Positions 44,413 through 53,428 are shown, numbered from the stretch's first letter. The stretch: 64,000 nt of DNA from CAYZJV01 sp964482325 (GCA_964482325.1 CAYZXD010000002.1:52840-116839); one strand, 5' to 3'. Numbers and translations: made by a program. Notes: a model not told the origin generated them from the sequence alone.

Positions 44413-44426
44413 TGAGCAGATTTCCG

Positions 44427-44774
44427 TTACGGGAATAAATGTTCCGGTCGTCGTTCTGGAATGCTTGATATTTCCTGAGAGGAAAAATCGAAGTCAGCTG
44501 AAAAAAAGAGGGAACAGAAGCAATGACCGTACTCTGCAATATCATCTGCAGCATATACGCAGGGACAAATAATATCCCGATCCTTTGACCGATCATCCCA
44601 AGAGAGCCTACACGGACACTGCAGATACCCTAATCGTTCACTGTTTACCTGTAACCCTTCTACTAACATGTCAAGGAAATCTGCATCTCCGTTCAGTTTC
44701 CACCCCCGTTTTTTTGCAACGGCATGGACAAATGAAACCACATCGACTGTCTTTTTAGGATCACTATTGTTCAT
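44427..44774 (-). CDS. Ferredoxin-thioredoxin reductase catalytic-chain-like protein
   Basis: A 115-residue FTR-beta-like protein. The seven-cysteine family pattern appears as QCPCRLSW, then IICPCVYA and HCFCSLFF; the last pair is Cys-Phe-Cys instead of Cys-His-Cys. It should hold a 4Fe-4S cluster beside a redox-active disulfide and pass electrons from ferredoxin to a thioredoxin- or glutaredoxin-like partner. It overlaps the glutaredoxin-like gene by 11 bases, which makes that protein the likely partner. No variable subunit is nearby. Confidence 0.85.
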   Translation of the reverse strand: MNNSDPKKTVDVVSFVHAVAKKRGWKLNGDADFLDMLVEGLQVNSERLGYLQCPCRLSWDDRSKDRDIICPCVYAADDIAEYGHCFCSLFFSADFDFSSQEISSIPERRPEHLFP

Positions 44775-45114
44775 CGCAGAGCTCCTCTAATTCTTTTTCC
44801 CAGGAGGATCGAATAAATCCGGTGAGAAAATCGTTTTCCCCGATACAGAGAAAGGGAAAAGAGACAGCAACTTTGTATTTTGCCTTCACATAGGCACGTA
44901 TGATATCCTGCTGATTACGGGGTAGTCGATCCATATGAACATATGTGAAGCTGTACTCTTGATCATGTAAGAAAGCGAGTGCTCTTCGGCAGAAACCACA
45001 GGTGCTTAATGCAAACAAGGTGATAGGCTCCCGCATCGGTTTTCCGTTTACCTGTACAAACGGGATAGTCTGCAATGACTGTTCTGTTTCCTGCAATTTT
45101 TTCTTGCCCCACAT
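44764..45114 (-). CDS. Glutaredoxin-like thiol-disulfide protein
   Basis: A 116-residue thioredoxin-fold protein with a Cys-Gly-Phe-Cys active site in LSTCGFCRRA near residue 42 and KYKVAVSFPFLCIGEN containing the cis-Pro. The ATG at 45114 follows AAGGAGGC; a longer frame has no signal. It overlaps FTR-beta-like by 11 bases, so it probably receives electrons from it rather than from glutathione. Confidence 0.85.
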   Translation of the reverse strand: MWGKKKLQETEQSLQTIPFVQVNGKPMREPITLFALSTCGFCRRALAFLHDQEYSFTYVHMDRLPRNQQDIIRAYVKAKYKVAVSFPFLCIGENDFLTGFIRSSWEKELEELCDEQ

Positions 45115-45162
45115 GGACTGCCTCCTTCTAAATATTCCAGCAATGCCTGTAATATGATCAAA

Positions 45163-45178
45163 GGACAATAATTTGTCC
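45163..45178. promoter_or_regulatory. GGACAA-TAAT-TTGTCC inverted repeat before redox operon
   Basis: Perfect 6-base arms, 48 bases upstream of the glutaredoxin-like start. A similar GGACAAA...TTTGTCC pair occurs at 59912. A redox- or stress-responsive operator is possible. The rest of the 45115-45331 gap shows nothing recognised. Confidence 0.45.
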
Positions 45179-45331
45179 AGTGTCTCATAGTGCTTAATTG
45201 CGTGGGTTGTTGACCTTTACCACCCTTGCAGATACACTTTATGCGATACCAGCTGGGTACATATATGGGGGTGATTACTGCCCTTATATGAGAAATATGC
45301 TCAGAATACATTAGTAGTGGGAGAATGAGAG

Positions 45332-47326
45332 ATGGAAAACAAGAAGATGGCGGATGCGTTGCGCATTCTCAGCATGGATGGAGTGCAAAAGGCAAAATCG
45401 GGACATCCTGGTGCTCCTATGGGTATGGCAGATATTGCCCATGTGCTTTGGCGTAAGCACATGCGTCATAATCCGAAAAATTCCCAATGGGCAAATAGAG
45501 ATCGGTTTGTGTTATCAAACGGTCATGGATCAATGCTTCTGTACTCATTATTGCATCTTACTGGATATGATTTGCCGCTCGAAGAGCTGAAACAATTCAG
45601 ACAGTTGCATGCAAAGACTGCCGGACACCCTGAGCATGGTGCAATCCCCGGTATTGAGACCACTACCGGCCCGCTTGGGCAGGGGTTTACTAATGCGGTG
45701 GGTATGGCAACGGCTGAAAAAGTGCTTGCTGCACAGTTCAATAAGCCGGGAAATACCATCATTGATCATTATACATATACGTTCCTTGGGGACGGATGCA
45801 TGATGGAAGGTATTTCTCACGAAGCGGCATCTCTTGCGGGTACCTGGCATCTTGGAAAGCTCATTGCACTGTACGATGATAATGGAATTTCTATCGATGG
45901 TGAGGTAGAAAACTGGTTCACCGATGATACCCCTAAGCGATTTGAAGCATATGGATGGCATGTTATCCGAGATGTTGATGGGCATGATGCGGATGCTGTT
46001 GATGCTGCTATTACTCAGGCAAAGCAGGTTGCCGATAAACCAACTCTGATCTGCTGTAAAACCACGATCGGGTACGGTTCTCCGAATAAGGGTGGAAAAG
46101 AATCAAGTCATGGAGCTCCATTAGGTGAAGACGAAGTCGCGTTGACGCGGAAGGCGCTTAATTGGGAATATGACGAAGCTTTCTTCGTGCCCGAGGAAAT
46201 TTATCAGGCATGGGATTGCACTGCTGATGGGGCTTCTTATGAGCAGCAGTGGAATGAACAGTTTGCCGCGTATCAGAAGGCATACCCAGCAGAAGCTGCA
46301 GAATTAACCAGAAGGTTATCCGGAGATATCCCTGAAGGATGGGAAGCCGATTTTGATGCATTTGTAGCTCAGTGGCAGCAGGAAGATATCAAGGTTGCTT
46401 CCAGAAAAGCATCTCAGATGGTTCTAGACCAATTAGGACCGGCTCTTCCCGAACTTCTTGGGGGGTCTGCAGACCTTGCTCCTTCCAATCTGACAAAATG
46501 GAAGGGCTCTCAGGCAATCAGCTCAGAAGATGCATCCGGTAATTATCTCCACTATGGTGTTCGAGAGTTTGCCATGTCAGCGATTATGAACGGTATCGCA
46601 TTGCACGGCGGATTTCTTCCCTATGGTGGAACGTTCTTGATCTTCATGGAATATGCAAGAAATGCTGTACGTATGGCTGCACTTATGGGCCTTCACGTCG
46701 TATTTGTGTATACGCATGATTCTATCGGACTTGGGGAAGATGGTCCTACCCACCAGCCGGTGGAACAGCCAGCTATTTTGCGCTTTACCCCGAATCTCGA
46801 AGCATGGAGACCTGCAGATGCTGTTGAGACTGCGGTAGCCTGGAAGCAGGCGATTCTTCGCACTGATGGACCATCGGCACTGATGTTGAGTCGGCAGAAT
46901 CTTGTTCCTCAAAAGCGAGATGCTGCACAGATAAAGGCTATAGAGCGGGGAGGGTATATCCTCTGGGAGAACGCAGAACAGCCTGAAGTCATCTTGATCG
47001 CCACCGGTAGTGAAGTAGATCTGGCAATGGATGCTGCCAAGCGTCTTGCCGATGAAAATACTGCTGTACGAGTTGTTTCAATGCCCTCATGTGAGGTGTT
47101 CGATAAGCAGGCAGATGATTATAGAGAATCGGTATTGCCGGCAAAGGTTACTAAACGCATTGCTGTGGAAGCAGCTCTCGCTGACTATTGGTACAAATAT
47201 GTAGGTCTTTCCGGAAAAGTAATCGGTATGAGAAGTTTCGGTGAATCGGCTCCTGCAAATGAGCTGTTCAAACTATTCGGTATCACATCTGATGCAGTCT
47301 ATGAGGCGGCAAAAGCTCTGAAATAA
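45332..47326 (+). CDS. tkt: Transketolase
   Basis: A 664-residue thiamin-diphosphate enzyme of normal full length. KSGHPGAPMGMADIAHVLW begins the pyrophosphate domain, the ThDP motif is GDGCMMEGISHEA, and the middle domain has YTHDSIGLGEDGPTHQP, with the catalytic His residues. It moves two-carbon units in the non-oxidative pentose phosphate pathway. It stands alone between the redox operon and a nitrilase gene; a terminator follows. Confidence 0.96.
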   Translation: MENKKMADALRILSMDGVQKAKSGHPGAPMGMADIAHVLWRKHMRHNPKNSQWANRDRFVLSNGHGSMLLYSLLHLTGYDLPLEELKQFRQLHAKTAGHPEHGAIPGIETTTGPLGQGFTNAVGMATAEKVLAAQFNKPGNTIIDHYTYTFLGDGCMMEGISHEAASLAGTWHLGKLIALYDDNGISIDGEVENWFTDDTPKRFEAYGWHVIRDVDGHDADAVDAAITQAKQVADKPTLICCKTTIGYGSPNKGGKESSHGAPLGEDEVALTRKALNWEYDEAFFVPEEIYQAWDCTADGASYEQQWNEQFAAYQKAYPAEAAELTRRLSGDIPEGWEADFDAFVAQWQQEDIKVASRKASQMVLDQLGPALPELLGGSADLAPSNLTKWKGSQAISSEDASGNYLHYGVREFAMSAIMNGIALHGGFLPYGGTFLIFMEYARNAVRMAALMGLHVVFVYTHDSIGLGEDGPTHQPVEQPAILRFTPNLEAWRPADAVETAVAWKQAILRTDGPSALMLSRQNLVPQKRDAAQIKAIERGGYILWENAEQPEVILIATGSEVDLAMDAAKRLADENTAVRVVSMPSCEVFDKQADDYRESVLPAKVTKRIAVEAALADYWYKYVGLSGKVIGMRSFGESAPANELFKLFGITSDAVYEAAKALK

Positions 47327-47360
47327 TTCGTGCTGATTGTATCGTCATGATATGCTGACG

Positions 47361-47389
47361 GGGGAGGGTATGGAATACTCTCCCCTATT
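47361..47389 (+). terminator. Terminator after transketolase
   Basis: GGGGAGGGTAT (47361-47371) and ATACTCTCCCC (47375-47385) form an 11-bp stem with one G-U pair and a 3-base loop, followed by TATTT. The T-run is short, so efficiency may be partial. Confidence 0.65.
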
Positions 47390-47416
47390 TGCTATGATGT
47401 AGAGGGAGGGTTGCTC

Positions 47417-48199
47417 ATGCGAATAGCACTGGTTTCACTGGATCAGAAATGGGAAGATAAAAAGGAGAATCGTACTCGTGTTTTAGCCGCTGTTCAGTAT
47501 GCTGTAGAAAACAAGGTGGAACTAGCAGTTTTCCCTGAAATGACTCTCACCGGGTTCTCTATGCAGACTCAAGTCATCGGCGAAATCAGTGCTCAGAGCG
47601 AGACACTTCAATGGTTTCAGCAGGTGGCAGCACAATTTCAGATAGCAATGATTTTTGGGTATGTGGTCTTACCGGAAACAGACAAGGCTCTGAATCGTTG
47701 TGTGTTTCTTTCTCCTCATGGCGATGTTCTCTGCAACTACGACAAGATCCATCCCTTTAGTCATTCGGGAGAGGATATCTATTATCAACAAGGGCGAACT
47801 CTTGGGGTTTCTCTCTGGCATGATGTTTCGTGGGGATTAACCATCTGTTATGACCTTCGCTTCCCACAATTATATCAACTGTTGTCTGAGCGGTGTTCCG
47901 TTGTGATCAATATCGCAAATTGGCCAGAGCATCGGATTATGCATTGGTATACGCTACTTCGAGCTCGTGCAATTGAGAATCAGGTGTTTATGATCGGAGT
48001 GAATCGAGTAGGGAGTGATCCTACGGGATTGCACTACACCCAGAGCTCCTGTGTATATAGCCCGTTTGGCGAAGAGATTATACCGCAGCAGTCTGATGCA
48101 TGCTGTCATATATGTGATATTGACCTTACTGAGGTTCAACGTATCCGCTCAACTTATCCATTTCTCCAGGATCGGTACCGTGTACGTGAAGTAACCTGA
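47417..48199 (+). CDS. Carbon-nitrogen hydrolase (nitrilase superfamily)
   Basis: A 260-residue nitrilase-fold protein. The catalytic triad is visible as Glu in AVFPEMTLTG, Lys in NYDKIHPFS and Cys in GLTICYDLRFPQ. It resembles the NIT2/omega-amidase and YafV-like group that deamidates alpha-keto amides. The ATG at 47417 follows GGGAGGG. The final codons contain the GTACACGGTAC element at 48175, which immediately precedes the RAYT remnant. Confidence 0.88.
   Translation: MRIALVSLDQKWEDKKENRTRVLAAVQYAVENKVELAVFPEMTLTGFSMQTQVIGEISAQSETLQWFQQVAAQFQIAMIFGYVVLPETDKALNRCVFLSPHGDVLCNYDKIHPFSHSGEDIYYQQGRTLGVSLWHDVSWGLTICYDLRFPQLYQLLSERCSVVINIANWPEHRIMHWYTLLRARAIENQVFMIGVNRVGSDPTGLHYTQSSCVYSPFGEEIIPQQSDACCHICDIDLTEVQRIRSTYPFLQDRYRVREVT
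48175..48185 (-). repeat. GTACACGGTAC element (copy 5, upstream RAYT flank)
   Basis: An exact minus-strand core followed by CGAT, so GTACACGGTACCGAT is identical to copy 3. It lies 47 bases before the RAYT start codon and is inverted relative to copy 6 on the other side. Confidence 0.75.
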
Positions 48200-48232
48200 T
48201 TGTTGTCGAAGTTCTTTTCTTGTGAGGTACGT

Positions 48233-49048
48233 ATGGGAAGACGAGAAAAGAGAGATTAGCCAGGGGCTATCAATCACGTTACCCAGAGAGGGAACAATCG
48301 GCAGTATATTTTCAACCACCCGCATGAAAAACAACGTCTACTTGAGATACTCCATCAGGTAATAACTCAATATGATACCTGTTTGCTGTTCTATGTGATT
48401 ATGGATAATCATTACCACATGATTTTTCAAAGTGGAGCAACTCGGATTGCCCAAGTTATGAGAAGTCTCAATGTTCAGTATGCCCGGTACTACAACCATA
48501 TCTATGAGAGGACCGGGCATGTCTTCGAGACTCGTTTCCGATCAACACAGATACAAACGACATGGCAACTGCTGAGAACTCTCCGGTATATTGCATACAA
48601 TCCCGTTCGTGCGGGTTTAGCAGATAGCCCTGGTGGATATACCTGGAGTGCGCATCCGGATATCTCTCAAGGTATTTCTTCACTGATTGATACCGATCAC
48701 TTGCTGAAGCTGATTGGTTCTGAAGAGGGTGTTGAAACTCAGCATAATACTTTGCATACCCACTCTGCCTTTTCACAGTATCTTGATTGTATTGAAAACC
48801 CTGCCTGGATTGACTGTTCACGAATTCCCATGATGGTACATCGATATGTCACCCCTGAAGAAAGACTGGCAATGATCGATGCGCATCTTGCACGATTAGG
48901 GCTGGATATTTGTCGAAGAGTGCATGATCGTGATCTATTTCTCATATACGCCGTACGAGAAGGAATTTCCAAGCGACAATTTATTTCGTATGTAAAAAAG
49001 AAAATTTACGAACACAATCGGATACTACAGTCCGATTATGACAGATGA
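48233..49048 (+). pseudogene. RAYT (REP-associated tyrosine transposase), broken by amber stop
   Basis: A Y1/TnpA_REP-type transposase of about 272 codons. Reading from ATG 48233 (GAGG upstream), codons 1-8 encode MGRREKRD and codon 9 is TAG at 48257-48259. The frame then continues without a break with PGAINHVTQRGNNRQYIF, the family N-terminus, where a Tyr is usual at codon 9. Downstream are the His-U-His-like VIMDNHYHMIF and the Tyr nucleophile region RYIAYNPVRAGLA. A downstream ATG at 48383 would miss the N-terminal domain. It is flanked by inverted GTACACGGTAC elements. Confidence 0.85.
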
Positions 49049-49097
49049 TACAAAGAAACAATTGTGCAACGATACTTTTACATTTACAATGATTTCG

Positions 49098-49108
49098 GTA
49101 TACGGTAC
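49098..49108 (+). repeat. GTATACGGTAC element (copy 6, downstream RAYT flank)
   Basis: The core with one change (C to T), in CGGTATACGGTACCGAG; the change keeps stem pairing as T-G. It lies 50 bases after the RAYT stop and at the ribosome-site region of the next gene. Confidence 0.65.
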
Positions 49109-49117
49109 CGAGGTTGT

Positions 49118-49708
49118 ATGGGTAAGAACAAACAGACAAAGTTGCTACAGATGTATCGGATCAATGCAAAAACACGTCGGGTTGTCATCGATATTGCGTT
49201 GGACCGTTATCTTGATTATTTTCATGAATGGGACAACGCATCATTCAGGAAACGGGATTTGCATCCTGAACTTGCCGAATTTCTCGATCTGTGTTCTGAA
49301 GAAATTCCCCTGAGAAAGCAACTTGAGTTAAACTTTTGCATTAAGGATCGACCTGAGGATCCGCAGAAAGAGCGAACTTTGATAGCGAGTTATCGTAATT
49401 ATTATAAATCACAATTACAGATGATCAAACGACGATTGCATCAGCATTATCGATTTTCTCTCATCCTGTTTTTGATAGCGGTAGGCTTTATTGCGTTATA
49501 TAGTATCGTGAGCAAAAGAGGGGAAGCGCATTTACTTTCTGCTATCATGGTGGAGGGGGTACTGATCGGTGCATGGGTTTTCATGTGGGAGGCTTTGCAC
49601 ATGGTATTCTTCGAGAGTCTTGAACCACACAAACGGCAACGTGAGTTAAAACGATTTCTTGATGCTGATCTTATTTTTCGTTCTGAGGTGAGTAAACGAG
49701 ACCCGTGA
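49118..49708 (+). CDS. Membrane protein of unknown function
   Basis: A 196-residue protein. The N-terminal half is soluble and charged, with the region KTRRVVIDIALDRYLDYFHEW. Two hydrophobic segments follow at about residues 128-147 and 156-176. The C-terminus is basic. The start at 49118 follows GAGG; an upstream in-frame ATG at 49064 would put the repeat inside the gene. No family is recognised. It follows the RAYT remnant, and whether it depends on its own promoter is unclear. Confidence 0.65.
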   Translation: MGKNKQTKLLQMYRINAKTRRVVIDIALDRYLDYFHEWDNASFRKRDLHPELAEFLDLCSEEIPLRKQLELNFCIKDRPEDPQKERTLIASYRNYYKSQLQMIKRRLHQHYRFSLILFLIAVGFIALYSIVSKRGEAHLLSAIMVEGVLIGAWVFMWEALHMVFFESLEPHKRQRELKRFLDADLIFRSEVSKRDP

Positions 49709-49723
49709 ACAATATATAGTCCG

Positions 49724-50095
49724 TTAGTTTCTGCTCTTCTCAGATGATGCGGAGATACCAAGTGCTGACTCTACCGACTGTAGCTTCTGATAATCGCTCA
49801 CCATGAGCTTGTGGAAAATCCGGGAAATTTGACGCCGTTCACGGTGACTGAGCACGTTCTCAGTATAAGAAATTTCTCCGATTTTTCCAGTGAGCAGCCA
49901 TTCAAGTGAGACCTCAAGTACCGTAGCCAATCGTGCTGCTTCGAGTGCTTTGGGAATACGATTACATGACCGTTGTACTTTAACCAGATGATAACTGAGA
50001 CCAGCTTCTTCAACTATTTGTTTAAGTGTGACTTGTTTTGGACGAACGATATCCACCCGTTTCCAAAAGTAGTATCCATCATCAATGTCTGTCAT
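49724..50095 (-). CDS. XRE-type helix-turn-helix protein
   Basis: A 123-residue DNA-binding protein. The predicted helix-turn-helix is VTLKQIVEEAGLSYHLVKVQ and the following part is TVLEVSLEWLLTG, the usual XRE C-terminal helix. The start at 50095 is chosen over an upstream ATG because the homologous part begins soon after. No partner gene is evident, so the target is unknown. The 50096-50381 gap contains a pair of 18-base direct repeats. Confidence 0.72.
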   Translation of the reverse strand: MTDIDDGYYFWKRVDIVRPKQVTLKQIVEEAGLSYHLVKVQRSCNRIPKALEAARLATVLEVSLEWLLTGKIGEISYTENVLSHRERRQISRIFHKLMVSDYQKLQSVESALGISASSEKSRN

Positions 50096-50271
50096 GTAGT
50101 AAGTATACAGCATTTTCTGACATATGTATACATGAAAAGTTTGTCAAAAATCTCCAAAAAAATACTGGTTTCCAAATATTTATCAGAATAGTAAGTGAAG
50201 TATATAATCGATACATGACAATATTTATCTGTTTTTGCATAAACAGATAGCTTTTGCATTCGAATTATAAT

Positions 50272-50289
50272 GCTATCGGATGTAAAATC
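50272..50289. repeat. Imperfect direct repeat, first copy
   Basis: GCTATCGGATGTAAAATC. A second near copy, GCTATCCGATGTAAAAATC, is at 50357-50375, 85 bases away. The pair lies between the XRE gene and an EamA transporter gene in an AT-rich gap. Regulatory or residual meaning is unknown. Confidence 0.45.
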
Positions 50290-50356
50290 GTGATCCGTTA
50301 CAAATTTGCTGAATCATCTACATGGTGGTATCACTATACGAACATGAACAAAATAG

Positions 50357-50375
50357 GCTATCCGATGTAAAAATC
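50357..50375. repeat. Imperfect direct repeat, second copy
   Basis: GCTATCCGATGTAAAAATC, differing from the first copy by one substitution and one extra A. Confidence 0.45.
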
Positions 50376-50381
50376 TCTTCA

Positions 50382-51314
50382 TTATGGCAACTGCGATGGT
50401 TTTGCCCTTACTGCATATGTCTTTTTTCGTACGGTTGCCTGATAAAGTGAATTTGCCGTGATAGCAATCAGAACAATCCCAGCACCAATAATGAAATCCT
50501 GCGATGGAGATTCTCTGAGAAACAGCCACACATACGTAATGCCCAATACGGTTTCCAATGAGTTAATCAATGCTGATTCTGCTGCAGGAATATAACGTGT
50601 TCCAGTACTGATCATTACTTGGCTAAATGGGATTACATATAGACCGAGTAATAATAGCCAGAAAAGGCTAGGGTACGGTATAGCAATATCACCTCCGAGG
50701 ACAATAAAGGAGATAAGAGCTCCGATATATCCGCCAATCATACTGACGGCAACGCGGCTCATCGTCTGATGACGTCGTAGATAAGCGAGGTTTACTCCCA
50801 GAAGTAAGGGGGTTCCAATTGCATATGTCATATTTCCCAGCGAGATATTACCGAACCCATTGCGATACATGTAATAGATTCCTACGATAGCTCCAGCTCC
50901 TGCAAGCAGCGTTACCCAGGAAGGTTTTCTGTGATAGGCAATCAGAGAAAAGGCTGCAGCAAAAAACGGTGCAAGGCTGAGAAGAACCAATGTATTTGAA
51001 GCCCCAGCATGCTGAACTCCCAGGGTGAAACTAAGTCCGCTTAAGCCCCAAAGCACACCGGAGGTCCACATGGTTCTGCCTCCGTTTTTCAGCATGCTCA
51101 CTGCCTGTGAGCGGTTTTTCACGAAGAAGACCACGGTAAGACTTATTCCCGTAAATAGTGCGCGCCAGAATGGAGCTTGGAAACCGCTTACCCCGGAAAG
51201 ACGAATTAGCAGCGCATCAAAACTCAGAATAATCACACCAATCGTGGCAATGGTTATTCCTTTGAAATAGGTGGCTCGAGGCGATATTGAGCTCTGATCG
51301 GCATGATGTGACAC
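50382..51314 (-). CDS. EamA/DMT-family transporter
   Basis: A 310-residue inner-membrane protein with ten hydrophobic segments in two EamA repeats. AALSFDALLIRLSG-like and later YVIPFSQVMISTGTRYIPAAESAL regions mark the repeats. It is a probable exporter or importer of small metabolites. The start is GTG 51314 with weak ribosome site. The 51315-51581 gap has no recognisable gene. Confidence 0.85.
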   Translation of the reverse strand: MSHHADQSSISPRATYFKGITIATIGVIILSFDALLIRLSGVSGFQAPFWRALFTGISLTVVFFVKNRSQAVSMLKNGGRTMWTSGVLWGLSGLSFTLGVQHAGASNTLVLLSLAPFFAAAFSLIAYHRKPSWVTLLAGAGAIVGIYYMYRNGFGNISLGNMTYAIGTPLLLGVNLAYLRRHQTMSRVAVSMIGGYIGALISFIVLGGDIAIPYPSLFWLLLLGLYVIPFSQVMISTGTRYIPAAESALINSLETVLGITYVWLFLRESPSQDFIIGAGIVLIAITANSLYQATVRKKTYAVRAKPSQLP

Positions 51315-51581
51315 AGATATTATCCCCTTATATTATCGATAGGAAGAGCAAGTATAACACACACTTCATACTCGTAGAAGATACCCCCTTGGTACTGATT
51401 TTTTACCGTATAGGTTGAAGTTGTCTTAGGTTTATGGGTACCGCCATTGGATGAGAACTGACGATTTAGAGCAAGCACGGGTATATTCAGTGTTCGGATA
51501 GATCTCATACAGAAGGGGAAACTGGAATTCACAACAGAGCGCTGGAAAATCTGTATGTTCCTTTAGGTGGAATCCTTATTT

Positions 51582-52118
51582 TTATGATGAAAACGGATGT
51601 TCGTGCAGTGATCGGTAAACGAGACGACCGTGCTCTCTTACCGACTCCATAATGTGTATGCCTGAGTAGTTCATGTGATAGGGAGTTGTGGGCTGCATAA
51701 GCAGCCGCTGCACAGCTTCAGGTGGCATCCGAACTTCCCGAGCAAGTGTGAAGTGCGGCCGATACGGACGGTTTTCTGTGGTGAAGCCTGCATGCTGCAA
51801 CAGGCTACGTAACTGGGCCTGCTGTTGGATTAAGCGTGCACTCGACACTCCCACCCACCAGATATCTCGAGAACCGCGAGAAAATCGACCAAGATGATCA
51901 CAGACTATGGTACCGGGCAAACCGGTGAATCCATCAACTACCGTAATGAGCCGAGCAACTTCCTGTGCAGGCAGTTCACCGAGAAACTCAACGGTGAGAT
52001 GCATCTGATCAACTCGGGTATACCTACCGCCAATACTCATTCTTCTTACCCGTTCCTGTTGCTGCAGAAGAAACTTCTTTGTTCGGTCATCAGCTAAACA
52101 GGCAATAAACACACGCAT
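51582..52118 (-). CDS. RNA 2',3'-cyclic phosphodiesterase (ThpR/LigT-like)
   Basis: A 178-residue 2H phosphoesterase. The two catalytic His-x-Thr/Ser motifs are HLTVEFLGE near residue 40 and HFTLARE near 127. It acts on 2',3'-cyclic phosphate RNA ends. AAGAG precedes the ATG. It stands alone, next to a GyrI-like gene. Confidence 0.87.
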   Translation of the reverse strand: MRVFIACLADDRTKKFLLQQQERVRRMSIGGRYTRVDQMHLTVEFLGELPAQEVARLITVVDGFTGLPGTIVCDHLGRFSRGSRDIWWVGVSSARLIQQQAQLRSLLQHAGFTTENRPYRPHFTLAREVRMPPEAVQRLLMQPTTPYHMNYSGIHIMESVREHGRLVYRSLHEHPFSS

Positions 52119-52159
52119 GAGGCTCTTCTTGGTTCCGTGTACACTCAGTTGGGATTGTG

Positions 52160-52615
52160 TTACACGGCAAATTCGACGCGGGTGAGTAACTCAGATTCCG
52201 GGACTACCTGCGGATCATTCAAATAATGTTCGTATGCCACGCCCGTCGGATTAATACTATGTTCCTGCATCCAGTGGGCAGCAACCGTATAGCCATGTCC
52301 CATCTCTCGATAGGGGCCTTTGTGGATGAAGGTTACATACGAACCGCCAGGTATTTCCACGCTGGTCACATCCCCGAATCCAGGGAACTCCTGATCGGTG
52401 ACAAATCCCATTTCCACGTCCAGATGTTGCATATCCATATTGAAATAGGCAACAAACGGTTTTCCAGAATCAGATACGCCCAGTTCTTTCAGGTATGAAG
52501 CTATAGCTGCATAAGCGGATCCGATTTCATGCCTCAGGTTTTCTGCAGTTACTGTCTTGCGAACCACAAGTGCCGGTAAAGGCTCCCGATTGACCATTTC
52601 TACGGTATGGTCCAT
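52160..52615 (-). CDS. GyrI-like small-molecule-binding domain protein
   Basis: A 151-residue protein of the GyrI-like/AraC effector-binding fold. It has two SHS2 modules, with PALVVRKTVTAENL at the start and GSYVTFIHKGPYREMGH in the second half. Such stand-alone domains bind hydrophobic or amphipathic ligands or inhibit gyrase. No DNA-binding domain is attached. AGGAGGGG precedes the ATG. Its upstream region shares the GTACACGGTAC element at 52650 with the divergent PAP2 gene. Confidence 0.8.
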   Translation of the reverse strand: MDHTVEMVNREPLPALVVRKTVTAENLRHEIGSAYAAIASYLKELGVSDSGKPFVAYFNMDMQHLDVEMGFVTDQEFPGFGDVTSVEIPGGSYVTFIHKGPYREMGHGYTVAAHWMQEHSINPTGVAYEHYLNDPQVVPESELLTRVEFAV

Positions 52616-52649
52616 AGCTCCCCTCCTAGTAACAGTGTAACATACTTTG

Positions 52650-52660
52650 GTACACGGTAC
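52650..52660 (+). repeat. GTACACGGTAC element (copy 7)
   Basis: An exact core followed by ATAT, in the divergent gap between the GyrI-like and PAP2 genes. Confidence 0.65.
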
Positions 52661-52717
52661 ATATTATCTTGTTGATTGTTATTTTTCCCTTTACACTGGG
52701 AATCCAAAGGTGGAAAG

Positions 52718-53428
52718 ATGGTGCACAAAGTTATCGGAAGAAAAAAACAGTTATTACTCGTATGCCTGGTCGTTGTGGTGATATCGATTCAATTGATTTA
52801 TGCAGATATCGGACCTCGCGATACCTCTGAGGTGAATTCTTTTGATCGGATAATGATGTTTCCCTATGATCATACACTTTCAGTAGCCAGTGATGTCACG
52901 CATTACATTTCTCTTGTTGCACCTGCTTCCTTTGCTTTTATCGCTCCAGCAGATGACTGGTTTGAAATTTCAGCTCTCTATGCAACCAGTGCACTGCTCT
53001 CCTTTGGGACGAGGACCCTATTGAAAATGGGAATTCAGCGATACAGACCGTATACCTACGATGATTATCCGTATTATCTTGATGATGAACTGGAACAGGA
53101 AAAAATGGAGTCATTTCCCTCCGGACACGCAATAATGGCATTCACCGGGGCGGCTTTCACCCAGGCGCTCTTTATATTCAGATATCCCGACAGTCGCTAC
53201 CGAAACATAACCACAGTGGCAGCATGGTCACTTGCTACCGCAACCGCGGTTCTGCGGGTAGCTAGTGGACACCACTTCGTTACTGATGTCCTTGCAGGTG
53301 CCGCTATCGGAAGTTTTTTCGGTTTTGCCGTACCTTATCTAGCATGGAAGCTGCTCCCCTCATGGCAAGGGGAGCATATCTCGGTGGCTGTCGGGCCGAC
53401 AGCTGCAATGGTGCAGATGCAGTTCTAG
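52718..53428 (+). CDS. PAP2-family phosphatase
   Basis: A 236-residue membrane-associated acid phosphatase. It begins with a hydrophobic segment that may be a signal or anchor. The three conserved motifs are KMGIQRYRPYT, FPSGHAIMAF with the catalytic His, and RVASGHHFVTDVLAGA with the second His and Asp. It dephosphorylates lipid-linked or other phosphate esters at the outer face of the inner membrane. The start at 52718 follows AAGGTGG. Its stop overlaps the convergent NDK-like gene. Confidence 0.9.
   Translation: MVHKVIGRKKQLLLVCLVVVVISIQLIYADIGPRDTSEVNSFDRIMMFPYDHTLSVASDVTHYISLVAPASFAFIAPADDWFEISALYATSALLSFGTRTLLKMGIQRYRPYTYDDYPYYLDDELEQEKMESFPSGHAIMAFTGAAFTQALFIFRYPDSRYRNITTVAAWSLATATAVLRVASGHHFVTDVLAGAAIGSFFGFAVPYLAWKLLPSWQGEHISVAVGPTAAMVQMQF

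Noticed and set aside
48257..48259. TAG read as pyrrolysine or programmed readthrough
   Set aside because: No pyrrolysine genes or readthrough signal are visible, and a simple nonsense mutation is the plainest explanation.
48383..49048. A separate short transposase gene starting at 48383
   Set aside because: The frame upstream encodes the missing conserved N-terminus, interrupted only by one TAG, so it is part of one broken gene.
51320..51532. A 70-residue reading frame on the minus strand
   Set aside because: No ribosome site, no family features and skewed composition; it is probably non-coding sequence between genes.
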